Assembly (NCBI RefSeq): GCF_001424045.1
Contig: NZ_LMQB01000029.1
Location: forward strand, 177,295-235,623
Direction: 5' to 3'
Length of the DNA stretch: 58,329 nucleotides
Source of the DNA: Rhizobium sp. Leaf371
GTDB lineage: Bacteria > Pseudomonadota > Alphaproteobacteria > Rhizobiales > Rhizobiaceae
Part shown: positions 16,446 through 25,056 of the stretch, piece after piece
Numbering within the stretch: the stretch's first letter is position 1
Layout of the letters: each line of letters opens with the position of its first letter
Made by a program: the position numbers and the translations under genes
Notes under the pieces: model-generated
The model's database searches: none
What the model saw: only the letters and a program-made list of their open reading frames with translations
Told to the model about the DNA's origin: nothing

Positions 16446-17092
16446 GCCTCCCACTCCACGTTGAAACGCGTCACGATCCCGGCGACCTGCCCCTCGTTCA
16501 GCAGCCGCCGCTGACAGCCGCAGGTCAGGATCGCGAGACGCGCGGTCGCCTCCAGTTCCTCGATGGCATTGCAGGCCGCTTCGACATCCTTTCCGGCAAC
16601 GACCGGCCCATGATTGGCAAGCATCACCGCCGAGCGCTTCCCGGCCAGCCCCCGGACGGCATCGCCCATGGCTGGATCGCCTGGCATGTAAAAAGGCAGC
16701 AGCTTTACGCGCCCAAGCTGCATGATAGCGTAGGGCGTCAGGGGCGGAAGAAAATCATCCTCGTCGACATCGGGCATCAAGGACCACGCCACGGCATGGC
16801 ACGAGTGCAGGTGAACGACGGCGCCCGCCTGACTGCGTGTGTCGTAAAAGGCCTTGTGAAGGGGCATCTCTTTCGTCGGCAGGTCGCCGCCGATGTGCTG
16901 GCCTGAGCCATCAAAACGGCTGAGCCGTGCGGGATCGAGACGGCCGAAGCTCGATCCGGTCGGCGAGACAAGCAGCCCGCCATCGTCGGTTCGCGCGGAG
17001 ATATTGCCGGTCGAGCCATGCGTCAATCCGCGATCGAACAGGGATTTCGCAAGACTGCAGATCAGGTCACGAAGGCGGGTTTCTTCTGTCAT
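16442..17092 (-). CDS. otnC: 3-oxo-tetronate 4-phosphate decarboxylase (OtnC)
   Basis: A 216-residue class II aldolase/adducin-fold metalloenzyme. In this pathway it decarboxylates 3-oxo-tetronate 4-phosphate to dihydroxyacetone phosphate. Phosphate-loop residues GSTGNISAR (about 25) and SPTGSSFG (about 41), catalytic Glu in PTKEMPLHKAFY (about 73), metal ligands in VVHLHSCHA (about 92) and the third histidine in MLANHGPVV (about 152) are all present. Start ATG 17092 overlaps the otnK stop (ATGA). Fuculose- or ribulose-phosphate aldolases share the fold, but the gene order argues for OtnC. Confidence 0.9.
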   Translation of the reverse strand: MTEETRLRDLICSLAKSLFDRGLTHGSTGNISARTDDGGLLVSPTGSSFGRLDPARLSRFDGSGQHIGGDLPTKEMPLHKAFYDTRSQAGAVVHLHSCHAVAWSLMPDVDEDDFLPPLTPYAIMQLGRVKLLPFYMPGDPAMGDAVRGLAGKRSAVMLANHGPVVAGKDVEAACNAIEELEATARLAILTCGCQRRLLNEGQVAGIVTRFNVEWEA

Positions 17093-18360
17093 GCGTCGAG
17101 TACCTTCAAGGCCTTTGCGAAAAAGTCGGCGCTCCCGAAGTTTCCCGACTTGAGCGTGAGAGCGATGTCGCAGTGTCCGCTCCGCGCAAAGCACCATGGA
17201 ACACCGGGAGCGATCTCGGATCCGATATCGAGGCGCGTCACGTCAAGGCTTCTGGTGACGGCGCCCGACGTCTCTCCTCCGGCGACCACGAAACGACGCA
17301 CGCCCAGATCTCTGGCCCGGACGGCGCAGACGGCAAGCGCAGCCTCCACCAGCGCACCGGCACGGTCGGCGCCCAGTGTCGTCTGGGCCTTGCGAACCGC
17401 ATCGGGCGCGGCCGTGGCATAGAGAATGGGCGTCCTGCCCAAGTCCTGGTGAGACAGCCAGTCCAGGGCCGCCGTCGCGCCATATTCGGCCAGATCCAGC
17501 GGGTCCAGCTTGAAGCGGGGCCGGTCTGCGTCTTCGAGAAAAGCCGCGACCTGCCGGTTGGTCATGGCCGAGCAACTGCCGGAGAGAACGATCGAAGGAC
17601 CGTCCTCGAAACGATGGGCTCCGTCATCGTTGCGGTGCTGCACCAAGCCCTTTTCCAGCCAGAGCCTCGGCAGAGGCATTGCGACCGCACTTCCGCCCGT
17701 CAGCAATGGCAGATCCTGGAAAGCATCGGCGATGATCGACAGGTCTTCATCTGCAACCGCATCGACGACGACATGCGCCACGCCCTCCGCCTTCAGTGCC
17801 GCAAGCCTTTCGCGAAGCGCATTCGCGCCCTTGGCAACCACATGACGGTTGGCGAGACCGACCGGCAAGGTCACCTGTGGCTCCAGCAAGCGCATGAGAT
17901 TGGAATCGCGCATCGGCGTCAGCGGATGATCCTTCATCGGGCTTTCGGCCAGCGGCAGATCGCCGACGAACAGGTTCCCCATGAAGATCGAACGACCGTT
18001 CTCCGGAAAGGCCGGACAATAGATCGTCTGGTCGGTGCCGAGCGCCTGCATGAGCGCTTCGGCGACGGGTCCGATATTACCGCGGGGCGTCGAATCGAAG
18101 GTGGAGCAATATTTCCAGAAGAAGCGCCTAGCGCCCGCCTTGCGAAGCCAGTCGAGAGCAGCCTGGGTCTCGCTTACCGCCTCGTCGACGGGTGACGTCC
18201 GGCATTTCAAGGCAATGATCTCAAGCGGGGACGTCTCGACCGGCGGATGGTCCGGCACGCCGATGCGCAACGACACCTCGACGCCGGAACGCGCAAGGAG
18301 CCCAGCAAGATCGGTTGCGCCTGTAAAATCGTCTGCAATGGCGCCGAAATACGTCGTCAT
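17089..18360 (-). CDS. otnK: 3-oxo-tetronate kinase (OtnK, four-carbon acid sugar kinase)
   Basis: A 423-residue DUF1537-family kinase. OtnK phosphorylates 3-oxo-tetronate at C4 using ATP. The N-terminal substrate domain shows GAIADDFTGATDLAGLL and the hydrophilic loop FWKYCSTFDSTPRGNIGP. The C-terminal nucleotide domain carries VVAGGETSGAVTRSL. Length matches the family (about 420). It starts 37 bp after ltnD and is coupled to otnC by a 4-bp overlap. Related DUF1537 kinases act on other acid sugars such as oxo-isoapionate, but the OtnC/OtnI/LtnD neighbours support the tetronate assignment. Confidence 0.93.
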   Translation of the reverse strand: MTTYFGAIADDFTGATDLAGLLARSGVEVSLRIGVPDHPPVETSPLEIIALKCRTSPVDEAVSETQAALDWLRKAGARRFFWKYCSTFDSTPRGNIGPVAEALMQALGTDQTIYCPAFPENGRSIFMGNLFVGDLPLAESPMKDHPLTPMRDSNLMRLLEPQVTLPVGLANRHVVAKGANALRERLAALKAEGVAHVVVDAVADEDLSIIADAFQDLPLLTGGSAVAMPLPRLWLEKGLVQHRNDDGAHRFEDGPSIVLSGSCSAMTNRQVAAFLEDADRPRFKLDPLDLAEYGATAALDWLSHQDLGRTPILYATAAPDAVRKAQTTLGADRAGALVEAALAVCAVRARDLGVRRFVVAGGETSGAVTRSLDVTRLDIGSEIAPGVPWCFARSGHCDIALTLKSGNFGSADFFAKALKVLDA

Positions 18361-18397
18361 ATGGGCATCCCGTCTTATGCTCTCCGCCGAGGGCAGA

Positions 18398-19291
18398 TCA
18401 GTTCCCTGTTCCCGGCAATGTCAGCCCGGCATTGCGCGCATAGACCTTGACCAAGGCTGCATCGTCCTCGCGTCCCAATCCCATTCCGGAGGCTGCGATG
18501 AATTGCTGGAGAGCTGCGGCCGTCACCGGCGCGGCGAATTTCGCGGCGCGGGCGGCATCGAGAACGATGCCGAGATCCTTCGGCCAGATATCGATGGCGG
18601 AATGCGGCGTGAAATCACCTGATACCACATGCGGGGCACGATTTTCGAGCATCCAGCTGGTTCCCGCACAACGGAGAATGACCTTGAGGAACGTCTCGGG
18701 ATCGATCCCCTGCGTCATGCCGAACGTGATCGCTTCGGCCATCGCCGCGATATGAACGCCCGCAAGCATCTGGTTGACGGCCTTCATCGCCGATCCGGCC
18801 CCAGCCGTATCGCCCAGTTCGAAAACAGTCTCGGCCATTGCGTCGAGCGCAGGCCGGGCTCTGGCGAAGGCTTCGGGCGTTCCGGAGGCCATGATGGAGA
18901 GCTTGCCCTGCGCGGCCTTCATCGATCCGCCGGAGATCGGAGCGTCGAGAAAATGAAGGTCGTTCTCTCCACATCGCTGCGCGGCACTGCGGGCAAAATC
19001 GGGCGCGACCGTCACGCACACCATGACGACGGCGCCTGCGGGCAGCCGGCCGGCCAGACCGTGCTTGCCGAACAGAACATCCTCGGCCTGAGCCGCATTA
19101 AGGACGACAACCACGAGAGCATCGAGCTGCGGCGCGGCGGCGGCAAGCTCTTCCTTCGCACCGCCTTCGGCACGGAGACGCCCGAGCGCATCGGCATTGA
19201 CGTCGGCGCCGAAAACCTCGTGGCCGGACCGAAGCAACGAGGCGGCGATCCCGTAGCCCATCGAGCCGAGCCCGACAACACCTATTTTCAT
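18398..19291 (-). CDS. ltnD: L-threonate dehydrogenase (LtnD-like)
   Basis: A 297-residue beta-hydroxyacid dehydrogenase. LtnD oxidises L-threonate at C2 to 2-oxo-tetronate with NAD. GVVGLGSMGYGIA at the N-terminus, substrate signature LDAPISGGSMKA near 120 and catalytic lysine in GAGSAMKAVNQML near 170 are all present. Start ATG 19291 is preceded by GGAGG. It follows the tartrate-dehydrogenase-like gene by 25 bp and leads into otnK. It differs from the paralogue at 14740, which lacks the GG pair in the substrate signature. A D-erythronate-type specificity is possible, as the stereochemistry cannot be judged here. Confidence 0.87.
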   Translation of the reverse strand: MKIGVVGLGSMGYGIAASLLRSGHEVFGADVNADALGRLRAEGGAKEELAAAAPQLDALVVVVLNAAQAEDVLFGKHGLAGRLPAGAVVMVCVTVAPDFARSAAQRCGENDLHFLDAPISGGSMKAAQGKLSIMASGTPEAFARARPALDAMAETVFELGDTAGAGSAMKAVNQMLAGVHIAAMAEAITFGMTQGIDPETFLKVILRCAGTSWMLENRAPHVVSGDFTPHSAIDIWPKDLGIVLDAARAAKFAAPVTAAALQQFIAASGMGLGREDDAALVKVYARNAGLTLPGTGN

Positions 19292-19316
19292 AAGAGATCC
19301 TCCTGTTCGCCGAACA

Positions 19317-20402
19317 TCATGCATTGGACGTGCGGATCGCTTGGATGACAGCGTCGGTCACGATCTGCGTCGTCGCCTGACCTCCGACGTCCGGTGTCAT
19401 CGTGCCGGACGCGCAGACATCTTCGATCGCTTTCATGAGACGCGCAGCGCTCTCGATCTCGCCCAGATGCTCCAGCATCTGACAGACGGTCCAGAATGTG
19501 GCGACGGGATTGGCAATGCCCTTGCCGGCGATATCGAAGGCAGACCCATGGATGGGTTCGAACATCGAAGGGAAGCGCCGTTCCGGATCTATGTTGGCGG
19601 TCGGCGCAACGCCGAGACTTCCTGCCAGTGCCCCCGCCAGATCGGAGAGAATGTCGGCATGCAGGTTCGTTGCGACGATCGTATCGAGGCTTTCGGGATA
19701 ACGCGTCATGCGGACTGTCATCGCATCGACAAGCATCTTGTCCCAGGTCACGTCTGGAAAGTCCTGCGCTACTTCGGCGGCGATTTCGTCCCACATCACC
19801 ATGCCATGACGCTGCGCGTTCGATTTCGTGACGACGGTCAGGAACTTGCGCGGCCGTGCCTGTGCCAGCCGAAACGCGTAGCGCATGATCCGGGTGACGC
19901 CCGTGCGCGTGAAGATGGCGACCTCGGTTGCCACTTCCTCGGGCAGGCCCCGATGCACGCGTCCCCCATGGCCGGAATATTCACCTTCCGAATTCTCGCG
20001 AACGATCACCCAGTCGAGGTCACCGACCCCCTTGCCGTGCAAGGGGGTCGGTATCCCCGGGAGGATCCGCGTCGGGCGGATATTGGCATATTGGTCGAAG
20101 CCCTGGCAGATCTGCAGCCGCAGTCCCCATAGCGTGATATGATCGGGTACGTCCTTCGATCCGACGGCGCCGAACAGGATCGCATCATGCGCCTTGAGCT
20201 GGTCCAGGCCGTCGGCCGGCATCATTTCGCCGTGGATCTTGTAATAATCCGATCCCCAGTCGTAATGCGTGATCTCGAACGAAAGGTCCTCGTCTCGCGC
20301 GGCCACGGCCTCCAGCACCCGAAGGCCGGCACCGACGACGTCCGGCCCGATCCCGTCGGCTGGAATGGCTGCAATCCTGTAGGAGCGCTTTTCGGCCCAC
20401 AT
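19317..20402 (-). CDS. Tartrate dehydrogenase/decarboxylase-like (TtuC family)
   Basis: A 361-residue member of the isocitrate/isopropylmalate dehydrogenase family, closest in features to tartrate dehydrogenases (TtuC/YeaU): NAD-dependent oxidation, with or without decarboxylation, of tartrate or malate-type diacids. Visible: PADGIGPDVVG at the start, VRENSEGEYSGHGGRVH in the middle, TKSNAQRHGMVMWDE, the metal-binding DAMTVRMTRYPESLDTIVATN and DILSDL, and MFEPIHGSAFDIAGKGIANP near the C-terminus. Its ATG shares a base with the ALDH stop (TGATG). A paralogue is at 40227. Inside a threonate operon it may process a diacid intermediate. Confidence 0.88.
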   Translation of the reverse strand: MWAEKRSYRIAAIPADGIGPDVVGAGLRVLEAVAARDEDLSFEITHYDWGSDYYKIHGEMMPADGLDQLKAHDAILFGAVGSKDVPDHITLWGLRLQICQGFDQYANIRPTRILPGIPTPLHGKGVGDLDWVIVRENSEGEYSGHGGRVHRGLPEEVATEVAIFTRTGVTRIMRYAFRLAQARPRKFLTVVTKSNAQRHGMVMWDEIAAEVAQDFPDVTWDKMLVDAMTVRMTRYPESLDTIVATNLHADILSDLAGALAGSLGVAPTANIDPERRFPSMFEPIHGSAFDIAGKGIANPVATFWTVCQMLEHLGEIESAARLMKAIEDVCASGTMTPDVGGQATTQIVTDAVIQAIRTSNA

Positions 20403-21880
20403 CAGACTGTGAACTCCGGGAGGTGGCTTGCTTCCTCTTCGAACCCGTACACGGATTTGATCTCGAGATACTCCTCCAGGCCGACGCTCCCCATCGAACG
20501 CCCGATACCGGATTGCTTGTATCCCCCCATCGGCGTCAGCGAATTCGTCGCTGCACCGTTGAAGCAGATCCGCCCGGCGCGAAGGCCGGATGCAAAAGCA
20601 TAGGCCTTCCTGCGGTCTCCCCCGAAGACATAGCCGCCCAATCCGTAGATGCTGTCATTGGCGATTTCGAGCGCCTGTTCCTCGGTCTTGTAAGGAATGA
20701 CCGCCAGGACCGGCCCGAAGATTTCTTCCCTGGCAATGGTCATGTCGGGCGATACGCCGGCAAAGACGGTCGGCTTGACGAAGAAGCCCTGGTTGCGCCC
20801 GTCCGGTTTTCCAGTGCCGCCACAGGCCAGCTGAGCACCCTCGTTGATACCGATCTGGATATGCCGCTGGATGCTGTCGAACTGGGCCTGATTGACGACA
20901 GGCCCCATCGTCGTCTCGGGATCTCTGGGGTCTCCGAGGCGATACCGGCCCACCTCGTCGACGAGATAGGGGACGACCTCGTCCATCTGGCTCTCATGGA
21001 CCAGCATGCGGCTCGGCGCGTGGCAGGATTGTCCGGTATTGAAGAAACAGCGCTGGATGTTCCAGCGGGCGGCCTTCTCGAGATCGGCATCCTCCAGAAC
21101 GATGTTCGCCGATTTCCCCCCAAGCTCCAGGGAGACCTTCTTGATCGTGCGGGCAGCCGCTTCTGCGACCTGTGCGCCGGCCTGTGTCGAACCGGTGAAC
21201 GACACCATGTCGACGTCCGGATGGCTTGCCATGGCGGCTCCCACCTCGCGTCCCCGGCCGATGATCAGGTTGAAAACGCCTTTGGGAACGCCGGCCTTCT
21301 CGAAGATCTCCGCCAGGATGACGGCACTGACGGGCGATGCGTCCGAAGGCTTCATGATGACCGTGCAGCCGGCTGCCAGTCCATAGATCGCCTTGATCAC
21401 CGGTGTCTGGACCGGCCAGTTCCAGGGCGAGATGAGCGCGCAAACGCCGATCGGCTCGCGCCGGACGATGGTGTCGGCCAGGTGCTTTTCGAAATGGTAC
21501 GTCTTCAGCAGATCGCGTGCGACCTTCATGTGGCCGATCGGGCCGGTCGTCTGCGCGCGTGCACTGACCGGAATGCCGACTTCCTGTGCAATGATATCGG
21601 CAATCTCGTCGGCGCGTTCCTCATAGGCCGCGATGATGCGGTCGATCAGCGCCACCCGTTCGTCGAGCGTCGTCTGCGAATATGTCCGGAATGCGCGGCG
21701 CGCGGCGCTGACGGCCCGGTTGACCTCATCGACCCCGCCACCCGTGACGACGCTGGCGAAACCGGTCTCCGTGAACGGGTTGATAAGAGACTTCCGGCCG
21801 GCATTGGCCGGTGCGACCCACATGCCGTCGATGTAGAGGTTGCCATAGTGTTTCACGGTGATTTCCTTCGCGAATTCCAT
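20402..21880 (-). CDS. Aldehyde dehydrogenase family protein
   Basis: A 492-residue NAD(P)-dependent aldehyde dehydrogenase of the classical superfamily, which oxidises an aldehyde to an acid. Visible: oxyanion Asn in SPWNWPVQTP near 155, catalytic Glu in SLELGGKSANIV near 252, catalytic Cys in NTGQSCHAPSR near 286 and EEIFGPVLAVIPY near 385. The second gene of the operon, 143 bp after the HpcH-type aldolase and translationally coupled to the TtuC-like gene. A probable substrate is the aldehyde product of that aldolase or glycolaldehyde. Two further ALDHs in the window (34290, 38751) are clearly different proteins. Confidence 0.9.
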   Translation of the reverse strand: MEFAKEITVKHYGNLYIDGMWVAPANAGRKSLINPFTETGFASVVTGGGVDEVNRAVSAARRAFRTYSQTTLDERVALIDRIIAAYEERADEIADIIAQEVGIPVSARAQTTGPIGHMKVARDLLKTYHFEKHLADTIVRREPIGVCALISPWNWPVQTPVIKAIYGLAAGCTVIMKPSDASPVSAVILAEIFEKAGVPKGVFNLIIGRGREVGAAMASHPDVDMVSFTGSTQAGAQVAEAAARTIKKVSLELGGKSANIVLEDADLEKAARWNIQRCFFNTGQSCHAPSRMLVHESQMDEVVPYLVDEVGRYRLGDPRDPETTMGPVVNQAQFDSIQRHIQIGINEGAQLACGGTGKPDGRNQGFFVKPTVFAGVSPDMTIAREEIFGPVLAVIPYKTEEQALEIANDSIYGLGGYVFGGDRRKAYAFASGLRAGRICFNGAATNSLTPMGGYKQSGIGRSMGSVGLEEYLEIKSVYGFEEEASHLPEFTV

Positions 21881-22023
21881 CAGAAGCTGTGTGGCGTAGC
21901 GGCCATTCGAGGCGATCGTTCGGCCTGTGTTTCAACGGAATGTGAGGCGGCTTCAATGTTCACGATCGACCCTCGGAGAAATTATGGCGCGGCCTGTCGC
22001 GCCCGACCGGGGAGGCTTGCGCG

Positions 22024-22812
22024 CTATCGATACGTTTGCGCTGTTGCATTTGCGGCGCTGGTCAGGAAGCCGATATCGCTGCCCGCGGAGACATAGCGGG
22101 CGCCGAGAGCAATCATGTCCTTTGCGAGGTCCGGACGTGTGTTCAGGCCGCCGATACCCAGATGCTTTCCTTTCGCCCGGCAGGCCGCAGCGACATGCTC
22201 ATAGGCTTCACGGACGCGAACATGGTCGAGCTGGCCCGGAAGACCGAGCGAATTGCAAAGGTCGTTCGTGCCGATCAGCAGCAGGTCCATGCCCGCGACC
22301 GAGGCGATGTCCTCGGCATTCTCGACGGCGCGAACGGATTCGATCATCCCCACGACCAGGGCTGACTCGTTCATCTTCGCCATGGTCTCCGCGGCCGGCC
22401 CGGCGCGAAACAGCGTGTGCGGATTGGCTCCCAGAAGCGAACGGTTTCCCATCGGCTGAAACTTTGCCGCATCGACGACGTCCTCTGCCTGCGCTCGCGT
22501 TTCGAGATGCGGGACGATGACGCCCTGCGCTCCCACCTCGAGCGTCCGGCTGATCTCGGCCTTGTCGTGTCCGGCGACCCGCACGAGGGGCGTCACGCCG
22601 AGCGCTGTGGCTGTCATGCTGATCTGGCTGACCGTCTCCAGCGAGAAGCTGCAATGCTCAAGGTCGATATACAGGCAGTCGAAACCGGCGTTCTTCGCAA
22701 TGGCCGCGATCTCGACGTTGCGCATCAGACGAACGATCATGCCGACGGCCAACTGGCCGTCGTCCATCTTTGCCTTCATCAGATTTCTCGTCGGAATGTC
22801 CAACTCGGTCAT
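22024..22812 (-). CDS. HpcH/HpaI-type aldolase
   Basis: A 262-residue class II pyruvate aldolase-like TIM barrel, cleaving or forming 2-keto-3-deoxy acids with a divalent metal. Family marks: FDCLYIDLEHCSFSLE near 42, VRVAGHDKAEI near 75, the metal-binding Glu in VVGMIESVRAVENAEDI near 150 and Asp in LLLIGTNDLCNSLGLPG near 177. Start ATG 22812 (MTELDIP) is taken as it fits the family length; longer in-frame starts to 22959 would run through the regulon box and are unlikely. It heads the operon 22812-14740, 122 bp from box 5. Products may be pyruvate plus an aldehyde handled by the next gene. Confidence 0.88.
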   Translation of the reverse strand: MTELDIPTRNLMKAKMDDGQLAVGMIVRLMRNVEIAAIAKNAGFDCLYIDLEHCSFSLETVSQISMTATALGVTPLVRVAGHDKAEISRTLEVGAQGVIVPHLETRAQAEDVVDAAKFQPMGNRSLLGANPHTLFRAGPAAETMAKMNESALVVGMIESVRAVENAEDIASVAGMDLLLIGTNDLCNSLGLPGQLDHVRVREAYEHVAAACRAKGKHLGIGGLNTRPDLAKDMIALGARYVSAGSDIGFLTSAANATAQTYR

Positions 22813-22934
22813 AGGGAATCCAGTTCTCGCGGAGCGATCAAGCATGGCATGGGTCGCGCTCGGTGATGTGTTCCCCTGTTTTTGCAGCCGATGTCCCATT
22901 GTCCGCAAGTCCGCATCTGGGGCACTGCAAAGTA

Positions 22935-22955
22935 GCGATAATATTATATTATAAC
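22935..22955. promoter_or_regulatory. Regulon box 5 (GCGATAA-N7-TTATAAC), divergent
   Basis: A copy between two divergent units, 122 bp from the start of the eight-gene operon and 92 bp from the cupin start. Flanking bases are AT-rich and also pair, extending the dyad. One bound site could control both directions. Confidence 0.62.
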
Positions 22956-23047
22956 TCAAAAATTTAGAGGATGTCGGCGCAGCCGAGTTTCCTATTATCT
23001 GCGCCTAGCCAAGTGAATTGGAAACGCGAGACACGAGAGGAGTGACA

Positions 23048-23887
23048 ATGCGTATCTCAGAAGCATCAACCGCAGAGGGCGGTGCCGTCGGTTCAATGCG
23101 GGATGGGAAGCTCGATCAGAAGTTCCTGCTGTACGGGGAAGACACGTCGCCGAACAACTATCTGCTCAATGTTGGCCTTACCGGAGGCGGTGGCTGGGGA
23201 ACGCCGCGCCATCGGCACAATTTCGATCAGATCCGCTATGTTCTGAAGGGCAAGTATCCTGCTTCGCCGCACAAGATCATGGATGAAGGCTCGGTCGCCT
23301 ATTTCCCGGAGAGCGTGCATTACGGCCCGCAGGACCGCCCGGAAGGCCTCGAAATGATGGTCATACAGTTCGGCGGAGCAAGTGGCGCAGGCTTTCTGAG
23401 CACACCGCGGCGCGAGGCTGCCAATGAGGCGCTGAAGGCCAAGGGCGAGTTCAAGAACGGCGTCTTCACATGGGTGGACGAGAAGGGCCAGGCACACAAC
23501 CAGGATGGTGCGACTGCCTGCTACGAAGAAGCCATGGGCAAAAAGATGGTGCTCGCCCAGCCGCGTTACGACGACATCATCATGATGGACCCCAAGGGCT
23601 ACGACTGGATCGAGAGCGGCCAGCCCGGTGTGTCGACCAAGCGCCTGGGGACGTTCACGGAGCGCAATATCAACATCGGTTTCGTCAAGGTCGATGCCGG
23701 CACCACGTTCAACACCGGCTCGCGCGATCAGATCGAAGTGCTCTTCATGAGCCAGGGCAACGTCACTATCGACGGCAAGACATACGGGGAAAAGACGGCG
23801 ATCGAGCTGCTTCCATCCGATGCTCCGGTCGACATCAAGGCCAGCGACGACGCGCTGTTCTTCACGGTGACGCTACCGAAGTTTTGA
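23048..23887 (+). CDS. Double-cupin protein
   Basis: A 279-residue soluble protein with two cupin-like halves. The first half has PRHRHNFDQIRYVLKGKY near 55-72, giving His, His and Gln metal ligands of cupin motif 1, then SVAYFPESVHYGPQ (motif 2) near 90. The second half (about 200-279) has a strand pattern GTTFNTGSRDQIEVLFMSQG without the histidines, so only one site probably binds metal. Start ATG 23048 follows GAGAGGAG. It is transcribed alone, divergent from the threonate operon and followed by a strong terminator. The function is unknown; an isomerase or dioxygenase acting on an acid-sugar intermediate is conceivable. Confidence 0.8.
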   Translation: MRISEASTAEGGAVGSMRDGKLDQKFLLYGEDTSPNNYLLNVGLTGGGGWGTPRHRHNFDQIRYVLKGKYPASPHKIMDEGSVAYFPESVHYGPQDRPEGLEMMVIQFGGASGAGFLSTPRREAANEALKAKGEFKNGVFTWVDEKGQAHNQDGATACYEEAMGKKMVLAQPRYDDIIMMDPKGYDWIESGQPGVSTKRLGTFTERNINIGFVKVDAGTTFNTGSRDQIEVLFMSQGNVTIDGKTYGEKTAIELLPSDAPVDIKASDDALFFTVTLPKF

Positions 23888-23893
23888 GCCCGA

Positions 23894-23925
23894 CTGCTGG
23901 CGCACATCCTTGCGCCAGCAGTTTT
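23894..23925 (+). terminator. Rho-independent terminator
   Basis: An 11-bp perfect stem (CTGCTGGCGCA with TGCGCCAGCAG) with a 6-base loop and a TTTT tail, 7 bp after the cupin stop and before the convergent lysR gene. Confidence 0.88.
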
Positions 23926-23971
23926 CCCTTCAGGAAATAACGATCATGGCGAGCCGAGGCAGCCATCACGT

Positions 23972-24901
23972 CTACCGATCGACATTCTTGTCATGGCAGA
24001 GCATGAGTCCGATCTCGTTGACGCAGGCGACCAGATCCCGGCGGGGCTGGTCCATCACGTAACCCTCGCGAAAGAACACGGCGATGTCGCGGTTGAGCGT
24101 CGGATCGTAGAAGGGCAGTGCGAAAAGACGCTGTTCGGCGACCTCTTCGCTGACGGCATGAGCGGGCAGAAGTGCAAGATGCTCTGTCTTCGTAACGAGA
24201 GACTTGAGCAGCGACACGGATCCGCAGACCGTGATCTGGGGCAGCGGCGCATCCATCGTCTGCATAATATGCTCGAGAACCGTATGGGTCCGCCGTGATG
24301 TTGGGCTAATCCACGGAAAGGCAACGAGATCCTTCCAAGTGAGCGTGTCATAGGCGCGGAGCGGGTGGCCTGGGCCGGCGATCACGCACAGAGTGTCGCG
24401 AAACAAGACCCGCTGTCGCAGCCCGTCCAGCATATCGAAGACCTTCGTGTAGCCGATGACGAAGTCGAAGTCGCGACGCAGAAGCCCCGTCAGAAGGTCA
24501 ACCTGCGCGTTCTCGACGATCTCCAGATGGCCATCCGTATGGGTTTCACGCCACTTGCTCAAGGCCATGGGCACGATCTTGCTCGCCAGACTCGGCAGGC
24601 TGCCGATCCGGATGGACTCGCTCCGCGTGTCGCTGGCATTGATGAGGTCACGTTCCGCGAGCTGGATCTCCTCGCGAATGAGCCTTGCATGGCAGTAGAG
24701 GATATCGCCACTGCGCGTGGCGACGATCCCCTTCGCGCTGCGCTCCAGCAGTTGAACCCCGACCTCGGCCTCCAGACGGGCCATCGATGTCGTCAGGGCC
24801 GGCTGTGAAACGCCCAGCAGCTTGGCTGCACGGTTCAGGCTGCCGTGCTCGATGATGGCGGCAAAGTAGAGAAGCTTTCTCGGATCGATTTCCATTGCCA
24901 T
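23972..24901 (-). CDS. LysR-family regulator A
   Basis: A 309-residue LysR-type regulator: winged helix-turn-helix at about 8-65 (LNRAAKLLGVSQPALTTSM, RLEAEVGVQLLERSAKGI), a linker helix and a ligand-binding domain from about 95 (SIRIGSLPSLASKIVPMALS). The start is ATG 24901, with ATG 24895 also possible. It is about half identical by eye to regulator B at 29565, sharing blocks such as IDPRKLLY, IGSLPSLAS, LLKSLVT and LPAHAV. It lies 155 bp after the D-2-hydroxyacid dehydrogenase gene on the same strand and may be co-transcribed with it from box 6. It is a prime candidate to bind the GGTATAA boxes. Confidence 0.9.
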   Translation of the reverse strand: MAMEIDPRKLLYFAAIIEHGSLNRAAKLLGVSQPALTTSMARLEAEVGVQLLERSAKGIVATRSGDILYCHARLIREEIQLAERDLINASDTRSESIRIGSLPSLASKIVPMALSKWRETHTDGHLEIVENAQVDLLTGLLRRDFDFVIGYTKVFDMLDGLRQRVLFRDTLCVIAGPGHPLRAYDTLTWKDLVAFPWISPTSRRTHTVLEHIMQTMDAPLPQITVCGSVSLLKSLVTKTEHLALLPAHAVSEEVAEQRLFALPFYDPTLNRDIAVFFREGYVMDQPRRDLVACVNEIGLMLCHDKNVDR

Positions 24902-25056
24902 GAGACGAACGCACTCCTCTTCGGCCCTGAGAGGAGGACAGGCACCTCAATGGCTTAGCCTAGACCTGGACACCTCGCCGGGCAATGGTCTTGCAGAGCC
25001 CCGCAAGACCCGATCGATGTCATGGAAACCCAGTGTTTTCAGGCCGGATTTCGCCC

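Noticed and set aside
16927-18195. A 422-codon plus-strand frame opposite otnK and otnC
   Set aside because: It is a shadow of well-supported genes and resembles no protein family.
20423-22096. A 557-codon plus-strand frame opposite the ALDH gene
   Set aside because: It is antisense to an ALDH with intact catalytic motifs, with no family features or ribosome site.
22812-22959. Longer N-terminus for the HpcH aldolase
   Set aside because: The extension runs through the regulon box and an AT-rich promoter-like region and has no family similarity.
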